64,000 nt of DNA from Conchocele bisecta (GCA_029237695.1 CM055275.1:7824899-7888898); one strand, 5' to 3'; counted from the first letter of the stretch, positions 53,801-57,655 are shown. Numbers and translations: made by a program. Notes: generated from the letters alone by a model not told the origin.

Positions 53801-56251
53801 AGCTATTATGACATATGTATCTCTTGTTTGTATAGAATTTGGCGAAATAAATGCATCAATACAGTAAGCACAAGACACACAGTGAGGTCGGTGGATTTTT
53901 CGAAATCTTGACATTAATTGGTAATTATAAACGTGCTTGTCGCACGAAATTTAGTATCAAATCATCAGTTTATCAAATGACTGCATAATACTGTGTATCC
54001 GGTGAATGTAGTGTGACCCTCAAGAAAGACACATGGCGACAAATATAAGGTATCACGCTATCAAATTTGCCCGACGTCGTGTTTTGTCACAAAGTTAATG
54101 TTATAAGCGGCCTACTGCAGATGTACACGTGCAATGTCTACAAACAAATATTACATTTGCAGCCGTTTCATACACATAAGTAAGCTATAATATTGGAATA
54201 GAAAGAAAATACCCGACCGATGGGGTTATAGCAATATTACAAACGGCACCAGTTCCAGTCCATTGAGCTTGTACATAATGTTGTCGACTGTTGCCGAGAA
54301 ACCACACATACAATGCGACCATTGGAATTAGCTGCCTAGCGATCATTATAGCTAGATAAACTATTGTCATAGTAGCGATTGTTCAACTAATTAATGGCCT
54401 ATTACATATTTCTCACTTAGGTTGACTGACCCTCGTAAAGATTCTTCCCTGTCCACGGTGTGAATTTGTTATATATTTGATTAGTAACACTTGCCAGATG
54501 GAAGATGAACATATATTTTTATTTGATTTATTTTTAAATCAATATTTGTGCAACTATTAGCTTACGATGTTAAGTGGCGTAACTAGCGTGAACATTATGT
54601 GTGGACCCAATCATATGACCTGGCGACGAAGGGTGGGGAGTGAGGATTGTGGATTCGACGATAAGTGCCCTCGGGGAACATAGTTCATCCCTGAATGCCA
54701 ATCGGTGTAATTAAAATAATGCAACTTCATTCTCGCATATAAAAGTCATTCGTCACCCATATTTAAAATGAGCTTCCGCCATTGGGGGAGGGGGACCTAG
54801 CACTCCATATGCATACCCTGCAACTTCTAATTATGCTACATACATTTGTAAAGTCACTCGTGTGGCTAAACTAGAAACTGCCAGGACACATGTCCAGCCC
54901 CCGATCATCGCGGATATGTTGTTTGTAAGAGTTGTTCGAGTTCCAGAGTTAGTTGAATAACCATCACTCTGTCTTTTATTTTCGTGTACGGGGTTTACAA
55001 AAAGGAAATCGCATATGGCAGGATTTGGCGAATATGGAGGATGGAATAACAGCTCCAATCCACGATATTTGATAATAGATGCACTCGATTAGATATGTAC
55101 AGAAATATCGTAAACTTCAAGCACAATTGGTAATATTCAATGGTTTGTTGCTCCATGTTCAGCATCATCGGGATCCATCTAGCTCTATGTATCTTGATAT
55201 TTAAATCTTTTTAATCACACTATGGAGTGTGCCGGCTGTGAGTTCAACCGATCTCATAGTTCACGCACATTGATCCATCAACCCATACTTTTACTTTGTA
55301 TCACAACATCTGAAAACGTCACTTTTGGACTTCCATTTCTGGCAAATCCCTTCGCGCATTCCCGTCCACCGTCTCTCTGACTATATCGCTCGCAAATTGC
55401 CATCCTGGTGGTGCGCTTTCACCAATACATTTCTCATCATCATCATCTCGTATTGATGTGTGCGTTACGATGCAGTATTTAATAGCACATTTTAGTTCTT
55501 CTGGCATGTTCTCATGAGACAGAGCAGACAATTGTTAAACTATGTAATTGCCTGTCATGATGTCACATTTTTCAAAACATGTCGTGTATGAAACATTAAA
55601 TAATGTCGCTATCATCTAAAATGTATTTGAGCCAACAACAAACAACTCGGAAACGCAAGCCCTTCTCAATCCGCGTTCATTCTAAAATATGCATACAAAA
55701 TTACGATATTTGGGTCGCAATCCAAAACATGACGTTACCATAACTACTGCAACACTGGCCATGAACATTATTTTCATACGTTGTTTTGGGTTAATGGTCA
55801 GCAATGGCCAGGCTATGAGATATCCAAATTTGGTTGAAATGCGATAATAGATGACACAACGATGGGACTTGTCTGGGTATTTTATAGACACCACTCACAC
55901 AAGCTGTTGATAAAAACGTCGTATTTTCAACGTCATTGATCTAAAACGTTTTATACGTTTTTACCACGCGTCAAAAAAATACTTATAAAATGAAAAATAA
56001 TTGGGATAAATTGATAATTGTTGCGGCATATGGACTTTAAAAGATGTATAATGCAGAATATGTAAAAAAGTAAAAACTGAAAAAATTGTCATTAAGCCCT
56101 GTTTTCGCATGGCGCGGCTCATTTATACCCCTTAAGACTGGTCTGGAAACTAATAGCAAAGCAGGCAATATCAGGTGTTTAGAACATTTATATTTCTTTT
56201 TCAGAATCAACAACTAAGCAGCAAAAGGAATACGAAAATATGAGGATATGA
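12070..56251 (+). CDS. Ig-FN3 transmembrane receptor gene with ITAM-like tail, 14 coding exons (whole gene span)
   Basis: Fourteen exons with GT/AG borders join into 2862 coding bases (953 residues plus stop). Order: signal peptide (about 1-21), V-type Ig, six further Ig-like domains, FN3 (727-825), transmembrane helix (839-861), tail (862-953). Ectodomain exons are phase 1-1. The tail exons run 1-2, 2-1, 1-2, 2-1, then stop, and every junction agrees. Tail tyrosines at 865, 876, 883, 906, 918, 932, 938 and 948 include two Grb2-type YxN sites (YVND, YENM), a PI3K-type YxxM (YENM) and two YxxL spaced by ten residues. It probably acts at the cell surface in recognition or adhesion, signalling through SH2 proteins. 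The layout resembles nephrin with seven Ig domains instead of eight, but no orthology is claimed. Alternative exons cannot be excluded. Confidence 0.87.
12985..13150 (-). repeat. dispersed repeat, inverted copy of 62262-62425
   Basis: ACACATTAAATCT, AAATATTTAAAT, AGTACTTTTTCATCAATA and TTTTCCTATGGGAATTT occur here in reverse order and on the opposite strand to 62262-62425. Two related copies about 49 kb apart show a family of at least 160 bases. Confidence 0.7.
13158..13350 (+). repeat. dispersed repeat, CATATAGTGTTACCGG family, copy 4
   Basis: The order CCACCGAATAGTGAAGGGGT, CATATAGTGCTACCGGC, AAACCTTAACGCTCGTGTAA, ACGGATCTGCTTGATATTTC and ATGGTCCTCTACGACC, then GGGTCAATGTCAC, matches the family. 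Confidence 0.8.
13500..14052 (+). repeat. tandem array of Ig exon 2 acceptor plus 5' exon segment, period about 119
   Basis: Five degenerate units precede the real exon. Each has GGGTATATA, then ATAACATT, an acceptor-like ACAG or its mutated form ACTG, TCCGyCCACAGACCCCGGTG, GCCGGGCGrCACCGTGGTGG and a CCCTGACACTGACATGTACA ending. Each unit reverts to intron sequence two codons after the codon for Ig2 Cys146. Units starting near 13574 and 13933 keep AG at the acceptor, and the two between have lost it. No donor is seen inside units. It is a fossil or template series of partial exons, not extra Ig domains. Confidence 0.9.
14053..14376 (+). CDS. receptor exon 2: Ig2
   Basis: Acceptor TTTACAG and donor T|GTAAGT bound 324 bases, phase 1-1 (residues 118-225). 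The Ig signature is complete: Cys146, Trp159, and NDGDVYNC ending in Cys203, with TPVISNIQPGDTVVGTEG as the A-B strands. N156-VT and N187-YT are potential N-glycosylation sites. An alternative acceptor CCGCAG 11 bases downstream would break phase, so 14053 is chosen. Confidence 0.92.
14777..14850 (+). repeat. trinucleotide microsatellite (ATT)n then (AGT)n
   Basis: An uninterrupted ATT run of about 18 units passes directly into about 7 TAG/AGT units. It lies in receptor intron 2. The poly-asparagine frame on the - strand is only this repeat. The rest of 14377-15240 shows no gene. Confidence 0.95.
15300..15718 (+). pseudogene. Polinton/Maverick-type integrase C-terminal remnant
   Basis: The frame at 15310 gives LNGEVIRLIGKKPSEALKVL, then the reading shifts near 15411 to the frame 15413-15718, which gives VRYLYQPGEMEGGRRRAADP, WSLQVYPPGRSVTKPE, VLYYLDYVPSRGFVREELLG and a stop. 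I recognise this as the C-terminal region of the retrovirus-like integrase of Polintons, often annotated as transposon-derived protein F54H12.3. The catalytic core is absent. It meets the polymerase fragment tail to tail. Recognition is from memory of the family, so moderate confidence. Confidence 0.65.
15721..16075 (-). pseudogene. Polinton-type family B DNA polymerase fragment
   Basis: The frame at 15794-16042 reads DFEKNMDKLMNNSVFGNTMD, then NIRKRANVKLVC and MHMSRLVLN, stops at a TGA, and continues in the same frame as VYVGMIILDFSKHLMYDLYY. This is the palm Kx3NSxFG region (motif B) of protein-primed family B polymerases as found in Polintons. The N-terminal exonuclease and the YxDTD motif are missing. 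The stop and truncation make it a relic. Confidence 0.78.
16100..16660 (-). pseudogene. decayed coding frames next to the polymerase remnant
   Basis: From a - strand ATG at 16408-16410 a frame reads MATMDEFIE, a TAG stop, LLAEMQAPEPLYGVVKNIMD, then EPIPEEVKMRLLNPLLPGSY before breaking. Upstream, 16650-16450 gives a frame with CxxC pairs (CTVCGRG, LLCQGCGYS) that looks like a zinc ribbon. I cannot name these proteins. Position and decay suggest they belong to the same Polinton-like insertion. Confidence 0.4.
16912..16975 (+). repeat. G-rich low-complexity tract
   Basis: A run of 14 G is followed by repeats of GGGGT. It could form a quadruplex. A long glycine-rich frame through it is not a gene. 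Confidence 0.9.
17060..17175 (+). repeat. fragment of the 192-base satellite found at 63180-63700
   Basis: ACACGTCTTGTACA, TTTTGAAGATGTG, GGTGTTTTTATGC and ATATCACCTTTTTAACTT match the order of the downstream satellite monomer. It is a dispersed, truncated copy in receptor intron 2. Confidence 0.65.
17203..17319 (+). repeat. partial duplicate of exon 3 acceptor and first 35 exon bases
   Basis: ACTGCTATTCTCTACAG followed by TGAGGCCGTCACTTCCCACA and GTGGAGCAGGTCG recurs 98 bases later as the true acceptor and exon start. The copy keeps the acceptor AG but stops after about 35 exon bases, so it is the same kind of event as the arrays before exons 2 and 5, present once. Confidence 0.88.
17320..17622 (+). 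CDS. receptor exon 3: Ig3
   Basis: Acceptor TTTCCTACAG and donor T|GTAAGT give 303 bases, phase 1-1 (residues 226-326). KPSPPIVEQVGVAVAGSNVK leads into VRC, AWTYNGSTI carries the core Trp, and RPECTVSHP carries the second Cys. The linker ends INVR, joining to exon 4 as Tyr. Confidence 0.9.
18095..18127 (+). other. candidate 33-base mini-exon, first intact copy
   Basis: TACACACTTGCAG gives an acceptor and GTAAGTATATT a donor. The 33 bases between keep phase 1-1 and would insert the eleven codons of (x)APAITYTLVY with no stop. An intact duplicate is at 18600-18632. The other monomers carry a stop (17978-18010), a one-base loss (near 17829-17860) or a broken acceptor (near 17713). Splicing is not shown. 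Confidence 0.35.
18600..18632 (+). other. candidate 33-base mini-exon, second intact copy
   Basis: It is identical in position within the second 505-base unit, with acceptor CACTTGCAG and donor GTAAGTATTTT. Same coding potential and caveats as the copy at 18095-18127. Confidence 0.35.
18838..19070 (+). mobile_element. MITE with CTGGAGAAATGGG terminal repeats
   Basis: The left end reads AAATGTGGGTTTGACTGGAG then AAATGGG. The right end reads CCCATTTCTCCAGTCACAGA then CACAAAT, its inverted counterpart over about 27 bases. Fragments of the same family, with GTGCAGAyCCTGATC and TTTCTCCAGTCACA, lie at 25385-25480 and 27660-27860. It is non-coding. Confidence 0.7.
19495..19640 (+). repeat. dispersed repeat, variant of the CATATAGTG family
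   Basis: GTTATGCCCCACCAC, TAGTGTAAGGGGGCATTTAG, TGTTACCCTTGTCCGTCC and repeated CCGT blocks follow the family order but with different interior. Nothing else is recognised between the MITE and exon 4. Confidence 0.55.
19879..20157 (+). CDS. receptor exon 4: Ig4
   Basis: Acceptor CTGTATTATAG and donor T|GTACGT give 279 bases, phase 1-1 (residues 327-419). PLTLTCTF, ISWRRTF and DDDGDTITCTANNGVG provide the two Cys, the Trp and the DxGxxxC turn of an I-set-like domain. It is the shortest Ig exon in the gene. Confidence 0.9.
20364..20750 (+). repeat. dispersed repeat, CATATAGTGTTACCGG family, one and a half copies
   Basis: ATGCCCCCGCAAGG, a G run, CATATAGTGTTACCGGTGTC, CGTACGTACG strings, CGCTCGGGTAAATGTCTTAC and ATGGTCCTCTACCGCCCTGC, then GGGTCAATGTCAC, form one copy. 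GGTTAAATGTCTTCTAATTT, CACGGATCTGCTTGATATTT and ATGGTCCTCTACAGCTCTGT start a second. Confidence 0.8.
20740..21430 (+). repeat. satellite with period about 147
   Basis: Units share TTCGGGTGACCGTGACC, GGTGACCTT, GTGTCAAyAATTT, TCCTGATCCGTTAGTC and TCACATTGATGGCTATCCA. Anchors near 20780, 20930, 21072, 21220 and 21370 give the spacing. About 4.5 diverged copies, non-coding. Confidence 0.85.
21440..23430 (+). repeat. satellite with period about 175
   Basis: Units contain AACATGTAATATCTTCAATA, TTGCTTCAATACTTGGACAC, TTGAATCACCTGAACATTTG, ACACTCGCGCCACCATTAAC, TCGAAATGTCGCTGAAACAC and AAAAGTTTGTAAGAGTTTCT. Anchors at 21503, 21681, 21860, 22210, 22384, 22555 and 22730 give spacings of 171-179 (one double). 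A GATAGGAAGGGGGACGTATT insert near 22080 and a relative near 22960 split the array. Confidence 0.9.
24205..24435 (+). repeat. short tandem repeat, about three copies of 75-95 bases
   Basis: GTCATCTC-GTTATTGCAATG, TCAATGTATGGAC and GTCTGTGTrGyTTATrTCTG recur three times with substitutions. The frame at 24194-24376 only follows the repeat. Confidence 0.7.
24436..26273 (+). other. intronic DNA without recognised gene
   Basis: No Ig, FN3 or other coding signature was found on either strand. The only structure is a MITE-family fragment around 25385-25480 (related to 18838-19070). Confidence 0.5.
26274..27391 (+). repeat. 22-base minisatellite, about 50 copies
   Basis: The consensus unit is CATAATTCCTACCTGTGTCAAA with common CTCTGTC, ATGTGTC and TCCAAC variants. 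Units are mostly 22 bases with occasional indels. Frames through it are repetitive and not genes. Confidence 0.95.
27396..27565 (+). repeat. 46-base tandem repeat, about 3.5 copies
   Basis: GATGTGTATTTAGCTT, GAGTTTGCC and TCTGTATG recur at 27443, 27489 and 27534. It directly follows the 22-base minisatellite. Confidence 0.8.
28066..30903 (+). repeat. 25-base minisatellite with 600-base higher-order period
   Basis: The unit is TAGTTGTCACTGTGTGGTGCTCGTC with many variants, more than 110 copies. Rare variants recur at fixed distance: the ACTATGTGGTGCTCGAGTAG block at about 28499, 29099 and 29699, and a GTTATGATTGTGTAGAT block at about 28955, 29555 and 30155. The spacing equals 24 units. The array therefore grew by whole 600-base blocks. 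Confidence 0.95.
30904..32062 (+). other. single-copy-like DNA between two minisatellite blocks
   Basis: AT-rich sequence separates the main 25-base array from its outlier. Around 31440-31510 there are several GGAA-type sites (CCGGAAAT, AGGAAGTGA, CCGCCGGAAATGACG). The - strand frame 31417-31728 (103 codons) is not recognised. A GTTAGTGT near 31793 could be a donor, but no gene can be assembled. Confidence 0.4.
32063..32217 (+). repeat. outlying block of the 25-base minisatellite
   Basis: Six units of TAGTTGTCACTGTGTGGTGCTCGTC type occur 1.16 kb beyond the main array, in the same orientation and phase type. Confidence 0.92.
32363..32709 (+). mobile_element. MITE with TCATACCGCAGAT terminal repeats
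   Basis: The left end ATGTCATACCGCAGATAC and the right end ATTCTGCGGTATGATAT are inverted repeats about 347 bases apart. The same terminus bounds the larger block 32755-36137. No transposase is present. Confidence 0.65.
33249..33809 (-). pseudogene. gypsy pol linker before RT, truncated
   Basis: This 186-codon frame contains LYRHKSVFMTDENPELGYTE, HQIHLKPDASSKHQRPYRLP, LDDLLERGIITTV and SPIVLVAKRNK, the usual lead-in to a gypsy RT. The reading then runs into the LTR remnant and stops, so the palm with YxDD is absent. Confidence 0.88.
33806..34309 (-). pseudogene. gypsy aspartic protease region
   Basis: The 167-codon frame starts within MLDSGSSINIVSKKLY, the active-site loop of a retropepsin, and includes HPLLLGTGYMRDNG near the second conserved hairpin. 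It overlaps the next pol frame by four bases. In a living element the pieces would be one polyprotein. Confidence 0.85.
34331..35004 (-). pseudogene. gypsy gag C-terminal half with zinc knuckles, frameshifted
   Basis: Frame 34702-35004 has the capsid end (KGKRLAKSNRDMTYRFIEGL). Frame 34331-34879 has CYRCGGGLNHVKSRC, a CCHC knuckle, and a downstream His/Cys-rich stretch read partly out of frame. A frameshift between them shows decay. Confidence 0.8.
35156..35419 (-). pseudogene. gypsy gag N-terminal fragment
   Basis: The 87-codon frame carries KVIRKFSGYMNEDPLKFLDE and FESYRTLSNISNEDPKAVAA, the conserved start of a gypsy/retroviral-like capsid domain. It is out of frame with the downstream gag half. 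Confidence 0.8.
35608..35640 (-). other. LTR end and putative primer-binding site
   Basis: On the - strand the LTR ends TCCCCAAGCAAGACA and is followed at once by TGGTGGAGAATCTAAAG, a plausible tRNA primer-binding site. The tRNA was not identified. Confidence 0.55.
36141..36276. repeat. 136-base near-perfect hairpin
   Basis: Two 66-base arms (36141-36206 and 36211-36276) are inverted copies with a single mismatch (CGTCTGAAGG against CGTCTGGAGG), separated by TATC. It sits four bases after the TIR at 36120-36137. Such a cruciform is a snap-back MITE or a recent inverted duplication. Confidence 0.95.
36575..37251 (+). repeat. tandem array of Ig exon 5 acceptor plus 5' exon segment, period about 117
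   Basis: Units begin ATGTAGATATCACCGTGGTT, then ACATTACAG, and continue like exon 5 (GTGGCATCAATCCCTGGTGG, GACGTCACAGTAACGGAG, CCGACTACTGCC, GACGTGTACGGCCACC), then revert to intron sequence. Units at about 36980 and 37098 keep TTACAG acceptors. One near 36585 is split by a MITE and one near 36949 is internally deleted. Each breaks four codons after Ig5 Cys444 and reaches a stop soon after. Confidence 0.9.
36672..36921 (+). mobile_element. 250-base MITE inside the exon 5 array
   Basis: The ends GGGGGCGCCTTTCGCTAAGC and GAAAAGGGGCCCC, with ATGTTCGTAAGTGCAAA inverted inside both, form TIRs of about 50 bases. A short central palindrome contains GCATATGC. It interrupts one partial-exon unit, so it is younger than that unit. 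The superfamily is undetermined. Confidence 0.8.
37252..37539 (+). CDS. receptor exon 5: Ig5
   Basis: Acceptor AATTACAG and donor T|GTAAGT give 288 bases, phase 1-1 (residues 420-515). TTALTCTATS (Cys444), FTWYKVG and HAARYRCQSGNGVG give a standard I-set-like Ig core. The first codon is Tyr shared with exon 4. Confidence 0.92.
37935..38222 (+). CDS. receptor exon 6: Ig6
   Basis: Acceptor CTAATATCAG and donor T|GTTCGT give 288 bases, phase 1-1 (residues 516-611). FVDLTCSPSG, SNWVQTW and THE YxC end AHSGVYTCRVSNGVA carry the Ig core. The donor is weaker than the others, GTTCGT rather than GTAAGT, which could favour exon skipping without loss of frame. Confidence 0.88.
39005..39137. repeat. 133-base hairpin (inverted repeat)
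   Basis: AGAATAGTAGGTTAGTGCCG and TGAATGGGAAAA are mirrored by TTTTCCCATTCACGGCACTA and ACCTACTATTCT. Inner bases continue to pair imperfectly (AACATCTGGCGAGGCTTAGG against CCGTGCCGAGCCAAATATGT). It is a snap-back MITE-like structure. Confidence 0.9.
39765..40610. promoter_or_regulatory. two clusters of housekeeping-promoter-like motifs, tentative
   Basis: At 39765-39870 CAGCCATTTTTATTT, ATCGCGAGATTTACG and GTTACGTCACTTCC lie together. At 40510-40610 ACCGGAAGAGCATATGACGT, CATAG, GTCAGAGGTCGCGACC and GGCGGCCATTTGT do. These resemble YY1, CRE and ETS sites. They may be retrotransposon or intronic promoter remnants. No transcript can be assigned. Confidence 0.2.
41435..41779 (+). CDS. receptor exon 7: degenerate Ig-like domain
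   Basis: Acceptor TGTATGTTTCAG and donor G|GTAAAA give 345 bases, phase 1-1 (residues 612-726). The C-terminal strand pattern GLGVYDIVVTNAIGEASV is Ig-like, but the conserved Cys pair is absent (GVYDIVV where GxYxC is usual). It is a membrane-proximal Ig lacking its disulphide, as occurs in several Ig receptors. Confidence 0.85.
41780..42717 (+). other. receptor intron 7
   Basis: At 42180-42350 it carries a dispersed repeat that is an inverted copy of 62010-62190. No coding signal otherwise. Confidence 0.6.
42180..42350 (-). repeat. dispersed repeat, inverted copy of 62010-62190
   Basis: TTTAACCTGCTGCAT, GAAATTCAGAACAGAATATT, CCCTGAAATTAGAATAACCT, TGCCAGGTCCATAC and GGCCCCTTCC are mirrored by the downstream copy. 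The family is non-coding. Confidence 0.8.
42718..43014 (+). CDS. receptor exon 8: fibronectin type III domain
   Basis: Acceptor CCTCTTCTGCAG and donor G|GTGGCA give 297 bases, phase 1-1 (residues 727-825). PPDNPEHFNVLNIQPTLVDV leads to the core Trp in SWRSG. TQYYLRMYAHNELGSS is the Y-x-Y/F and N-x-x-G-S-S signature of FN3. Being last before the membrane fits nephrin-like receptors. The donor is not the strongest but is the only one in phase. Confidence 0.9.
43015..43470 (+). other. receptor intron 8
   Basis: It is short and AT-rich with no recognised element. Confidence 0.7.
43471..43602 (+). CDS. receptor exon 9: stalk, transmembrane helix, stop-transfer
   Basis: Acceptor TTTTCGTCACAG and donor G|GTAGGT give 132 bases, phase 1-1 (residues 826-869). 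An exposed Gly/Ala stalk leads to the helix AATGAGVVAAVIVVGIIVTG and VFY, then KKGYRIRH as the positive-inside stop-transfer. The Gly-rich helix face could favour packing with a partner helix. This exon sets the topology of the protein. Confidence 0.9.
43603..46452 (+). other. receptor intron 9
   Basis: No gene is recognised. 43785-43860 (GATGGTCCTCTGTCATGTGA) is a weak match to the CATATAGTG family interior, and a MITE is at 45903-46037. The rest is AT-rich. Confidence 0.6.
45903..46037 (+). mobile_element. MITE, CAGGCCCGTAC family, copy 2
   Basis: CAGGCCCGTACGCAGAGGGG and CCTTAGTACGGGCCTG are inverted ends. The interior GATCCGTCTGTGGATGTGTA and CGATAACGCACCCC matches 302-475 inverted. The flanks GGAGC and GGAGT suggest a 5-base target duplication. 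Confidence 0.75.
46453..46480 (+). CDS. receptor exon 10: 28-base tail micro-exon
   Basis: Acceptor ACTTCCATAG and donor CAG|GTAAGA. It begins phase 1 and ends phase 2, coding GKDGTKYTG with Tyr876. It is accepted because it alone reconciles the phase of exon 9 with that of exon 11. Confidence 0.8.
46815..46867 (+). CDS. receptor exon 11: tail exon with YVND
   Basis: Acceptor GGACATTACAG and donor A|GTAAGT give 53 bases, phase 2 to 1. It codes SEQTYVNDTMMDEVQGQR. Tyr883 in YVND is a Grb2-type pYxN site if phosphorylated. Confidence 0.85.
47723..48045 (+). repeat. diverged tandem repeat, about three units
   Basis: GGAACATCCACTAT, CGATCATTTAGCCATGTAAA, CTTGTCAGT and GCGCCATTTTGCTAC-TCA recur from 47723, 47850 and 47936, the middle unit being shortened. 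Confidence 0.75.
48060..49142 (-). mobile_element. truncated pogo/Tigger DNA transposon
   Basis: The left end CAGTCTAGCACCAGTATCTC follows TA and resembles a Tigger-type terminus (CAG-start, TA target). A - strand transposase frame with a CENP-B-like DNA-binding domain follows. Most of the DDE catalytic domain is deleted, and I could not find the matching right terminus. Confidence 0.8.
48429..49139 (-). pseudogene. Tigger-like transposase, DNA-binding half
   Basis: A 236-codon frame is open. Residues 30-80 (KRKLTTLPIETKYEAILEVE, SKADIARQFGVPANTLTTWL) form the psq-type helix-turn-helix. Residues 100-165 (KWFPSIRDQHIQGKATEFS, GWLDRFKDRHGISFKRACGE) form the second CENP-B-type helix-turn-helix. 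VYNADETGLFFR at about 190-200 carries the first catalytic Asp. After this the frame leaves the family sequence, so the rest of the catalytic triad is missing. It cannot transpose but could still encode a DNA-binding protein. Confidence 0.85.
49607..49649 (+). CDS. receptor exon 12: 43-base tail micro-exon with YIVP
   Basis: Acceptor ATATGTTTCAG and donor AG|GTATTA, phase 1 to 2. It codes RIDSAMSENYIVPK with Tyr906. Without it exon 11 (ending phase 1) and exon 13 (beginning phase 2) would clash, which supports it strongly despite its size. Confidence 0.82.
49650..50689 (+). other. receptor intron 12
   Basis: AT-rich sequence without recognised elements or alternative exons. Confidence 0.65.
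50690..50772 (+). CDS. receptor exon 13: ITAM-like tail exon
   Basis: Acceptor ATATTTACAG and donor G|GTGAGT give 83 bases, phase 2 to 1. It codes SDTAPATYEMLDSAGTVDSA then TYTELGLY. Tyr918 in YEML and Tyr932 in YTEL are YxxL motifs with ten residues between Leu921 and Tyr932. The other two frames give no stop-free plausible join. Confidence 0.87.
51395..51513. repeat. 119-base hairpin (inverted repeat)
   Basis: AATGTCCAGCCGTGGATAAA and CGTTTGCTGTGGCAC are mirrored by GTGCCACAGCAAACGTTTAC and CCACGGCTGGACATT around a loop of about 49 bases. It has no coding role. Confidence 0.92.
51685..51991 (-). mobile_element. MITE, CAGGCGCGGATACA family, copy 2
   Basis: Ends CAGACGCGGATACA and TGTATCCGCGCCTG are inverted repeats. 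AGGTG directly flanks both sides (51680-51684, 51992-51996), a 5-base target duplication. The interior is an inverted copy of 476-1025 without the long G tract. Confidence 0.85.
52128..53073. mobile_element. 946-base non-autonomous Tc1/mariner-like element
   Basis: CAGGGTGTCCCAAACA and TGTTTTGGGACGCCCTG are inverted ends flanked by TA on both sides. Pairing continues for about 50 bases (TAATTCAAACAGCTATAA against TAATTCAAATAGCTGTAA). No transposase frame is present inside. Confidence 0.82.
53383..53419. promoter_or_regulatory. clustered CRE-like palindromes
   Basis: TGACGTCA, TGACGTGACGTCACGT and CATGACG lie within 37 bases. These match CREB/ATF sites. Whether they act on the receptor gene, in whose intron they lie, is unknown. 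Confidence 0.3.
54831..55064 (-). pseudogene. mariner transposase C-terminal fragment
   Basis: The - strand frame contains ELLFHPPYSPNPAICDFLFV, matching the HPPYSPDLAPxDxxLF signature around the last catalytic Asp of mariner transposases, followed by ENKRQSDGYS. The first two catalytic residues are missing. It is a short relic. Confidence 0.65.
56205..56251 (+). CDS. receptor exon 14: last coding exon with YENM
   Basis: Acceptor TTCTTTTTCAG is followed by 47 bases, phase 1, coding ESTTKQQKEYENMRI and TGA. Tyr948 in YENM fits both pYxN (Grb2) and YxxM (PI3K) sites. The strong polypyrimidine tract, matching phase and a stop giving a tyrosine motif support it as the end of the protein. Confidence 0.82.
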
Positions 56252-56444
56252 GTGTTCTCGAGTTGTTGTCTGAGAAGGTCTGAAGTTATAGCACTGCATC
56301 CGCGGGTGTATAATGATATACGCGGGTGGGCGTTGATTAGGGTACCTTTGCTACAATAACTAACCAACGAAACATTGTGTAAATTAAATAACAGACGACT
56401 CATGTATATATCTTTGTATAAAATATGTCTGTACATACATATGC

Positions 56445-56450
56445 ATTAAA
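56445..56450 (+). terminator. possible polyadenylation signal ATTAAA
   Basis: ATTAAA occurs about 195 bases after the receptor stop codon. No other better signal was noticed close by, and the sequence is AT-rich, so chance is likely. Confidence 0.25.
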
Positions 56451-56529
56451 ATATCTGTTTTCCGTGGTATTGTCGAACTTTCTCTATAAGTTCCGTTGTA
56501 TAGTGTTACATGAATGTATTCTGAAGAAG

Positions 56530-57183
56530 GAGACATTGATAGTGGGAACGAAAACGGATTTCAATAGGTGGCGCAAGTACAGACATTGATCATTGTGAAT
56601 CCAATGTATCAATTGAACAGTTCAAATCTACGATATCTGATGAAAGGCTGGACTCTATGTTTGCGTTTATGCGTAGACAAATTCCCGTATCAAATTCCCG
56701 TATCCGTAACGTTGAGAAGGTCACGGAGCACATGTCTGAATGTCTGCGCTATGCTACACGCCGCATAAAATTGCCACAATTCAGATCCATTGATCAGGTG
56801 GCGATAAATCGCAGGCAGAATATGATCATACGGGTGTTAGGGAAGACAGTTTCGTACGGAGTGTTTGTCAGATAAAGTGAATATCACTGCCGATTCCCAC
56901 ATATAGCGCGCACACAGGCTTGGTTGCCGCCCATTTTACAGGGGGTGCACGTATAATTTGATACGGGAACACAGACCCGTTATTGTCGCGTTTAGAGACT
57001 GTGCCAATGTGGCATATATTTTGTCCAACGCGTATCGACTGAAAGGGACACATGTTGGTGTAAGTCACATCTACACAGACGAGATAGACCAAGCTAGGAA
57101 GAAACTGTTCCCTAAACAGAAACTTATACAATCTGAAGGTGGTAGAAGATATATACCCTTAATGGCAGGATGTGATGCGTGGT
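56530..57183 (+). pseudogene. LINE ORF1-like relic
   Basis: The frame through 56657-56875 reads LRYATRRIKLPQFRSIDQVA and QNMIIRVLGK. After a shift the frame 56958-57185 reads MIREHRPVIVAFRDCANVAY, KGTHVGVSHIYTDEIDQARK and KLFPKQK. The RPxIVxF, KGTxxxVS and RKKLxPxxK pattern is that of the RRM and C-terminal region of LINE ORF1 proteins, which bind RNA. Frameshifts and stops make it a relic. ORF2 remnants follow at 57928. Confidence 0.7.
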
Positions 57184-57500
57184 AGCCACCAAGTGACCAG
57201 GCAGAGGGCTTTGATTGACTCGGGTGACAACATATCAGCATGCTCAAGTGACTCTAGCGTAACTCGTGGGGATCGACGCATGCCAGCTGTTCGCCAAGAA
57301 ACTTAATATCACCGCTGCAGAGAGTGCATCATACACGCAGACAGCATCGACATTGTTCATTCTAATTAACTCAACTCTATAAATATCACGCAATCTGATT
57401 GGCTGATGGTCATACATTACATGTATATCATTGTTGATGAACGATCGCAAATTATTTCAATATGTATTCCTGCGCCAGTAGTAAAGGAGTGCATTACAAA

Positions 57501-57655
57501 TAGGTTAACCACATTGTAATTTTGAAATTTGCGGCGTATATCAGAAAATGATAGGTCGCAAATCATGTTTAATGCGCGTCGCCATTAAACAGATTTTCCG
57601 ACCTATCATTTCTGAAATACGCCGCAAATTTGAAAATTACAATACAGTTAACCCT
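57501..57655. repeat. 155-base hairpin (inverted repeat)
   Basis: TTGTAATTTTGAAATTTGCG, GCGTATATCAGAAAATGATA and GGTCGCAAATCATGTTTAAT are mirrored by the right arm with few mismatches around CGCGTCGC. It lies between LINE ORF1 and ORF2 remnants. Confidence 0.92.

Larger units (their letters stand above)
50773..56204 (+). other. receptor intron 13
   Basis: It contains a hairpin (51395-51513), a MITE (51685-51991), a 946-base TIR element (52128-53073), a CRE-like cluster (53383-53419) and a mariner fragment (54831-55064). The stretches 53420-54830 and 55065-56204 show nothing recognisable. Confidence 0.65.
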
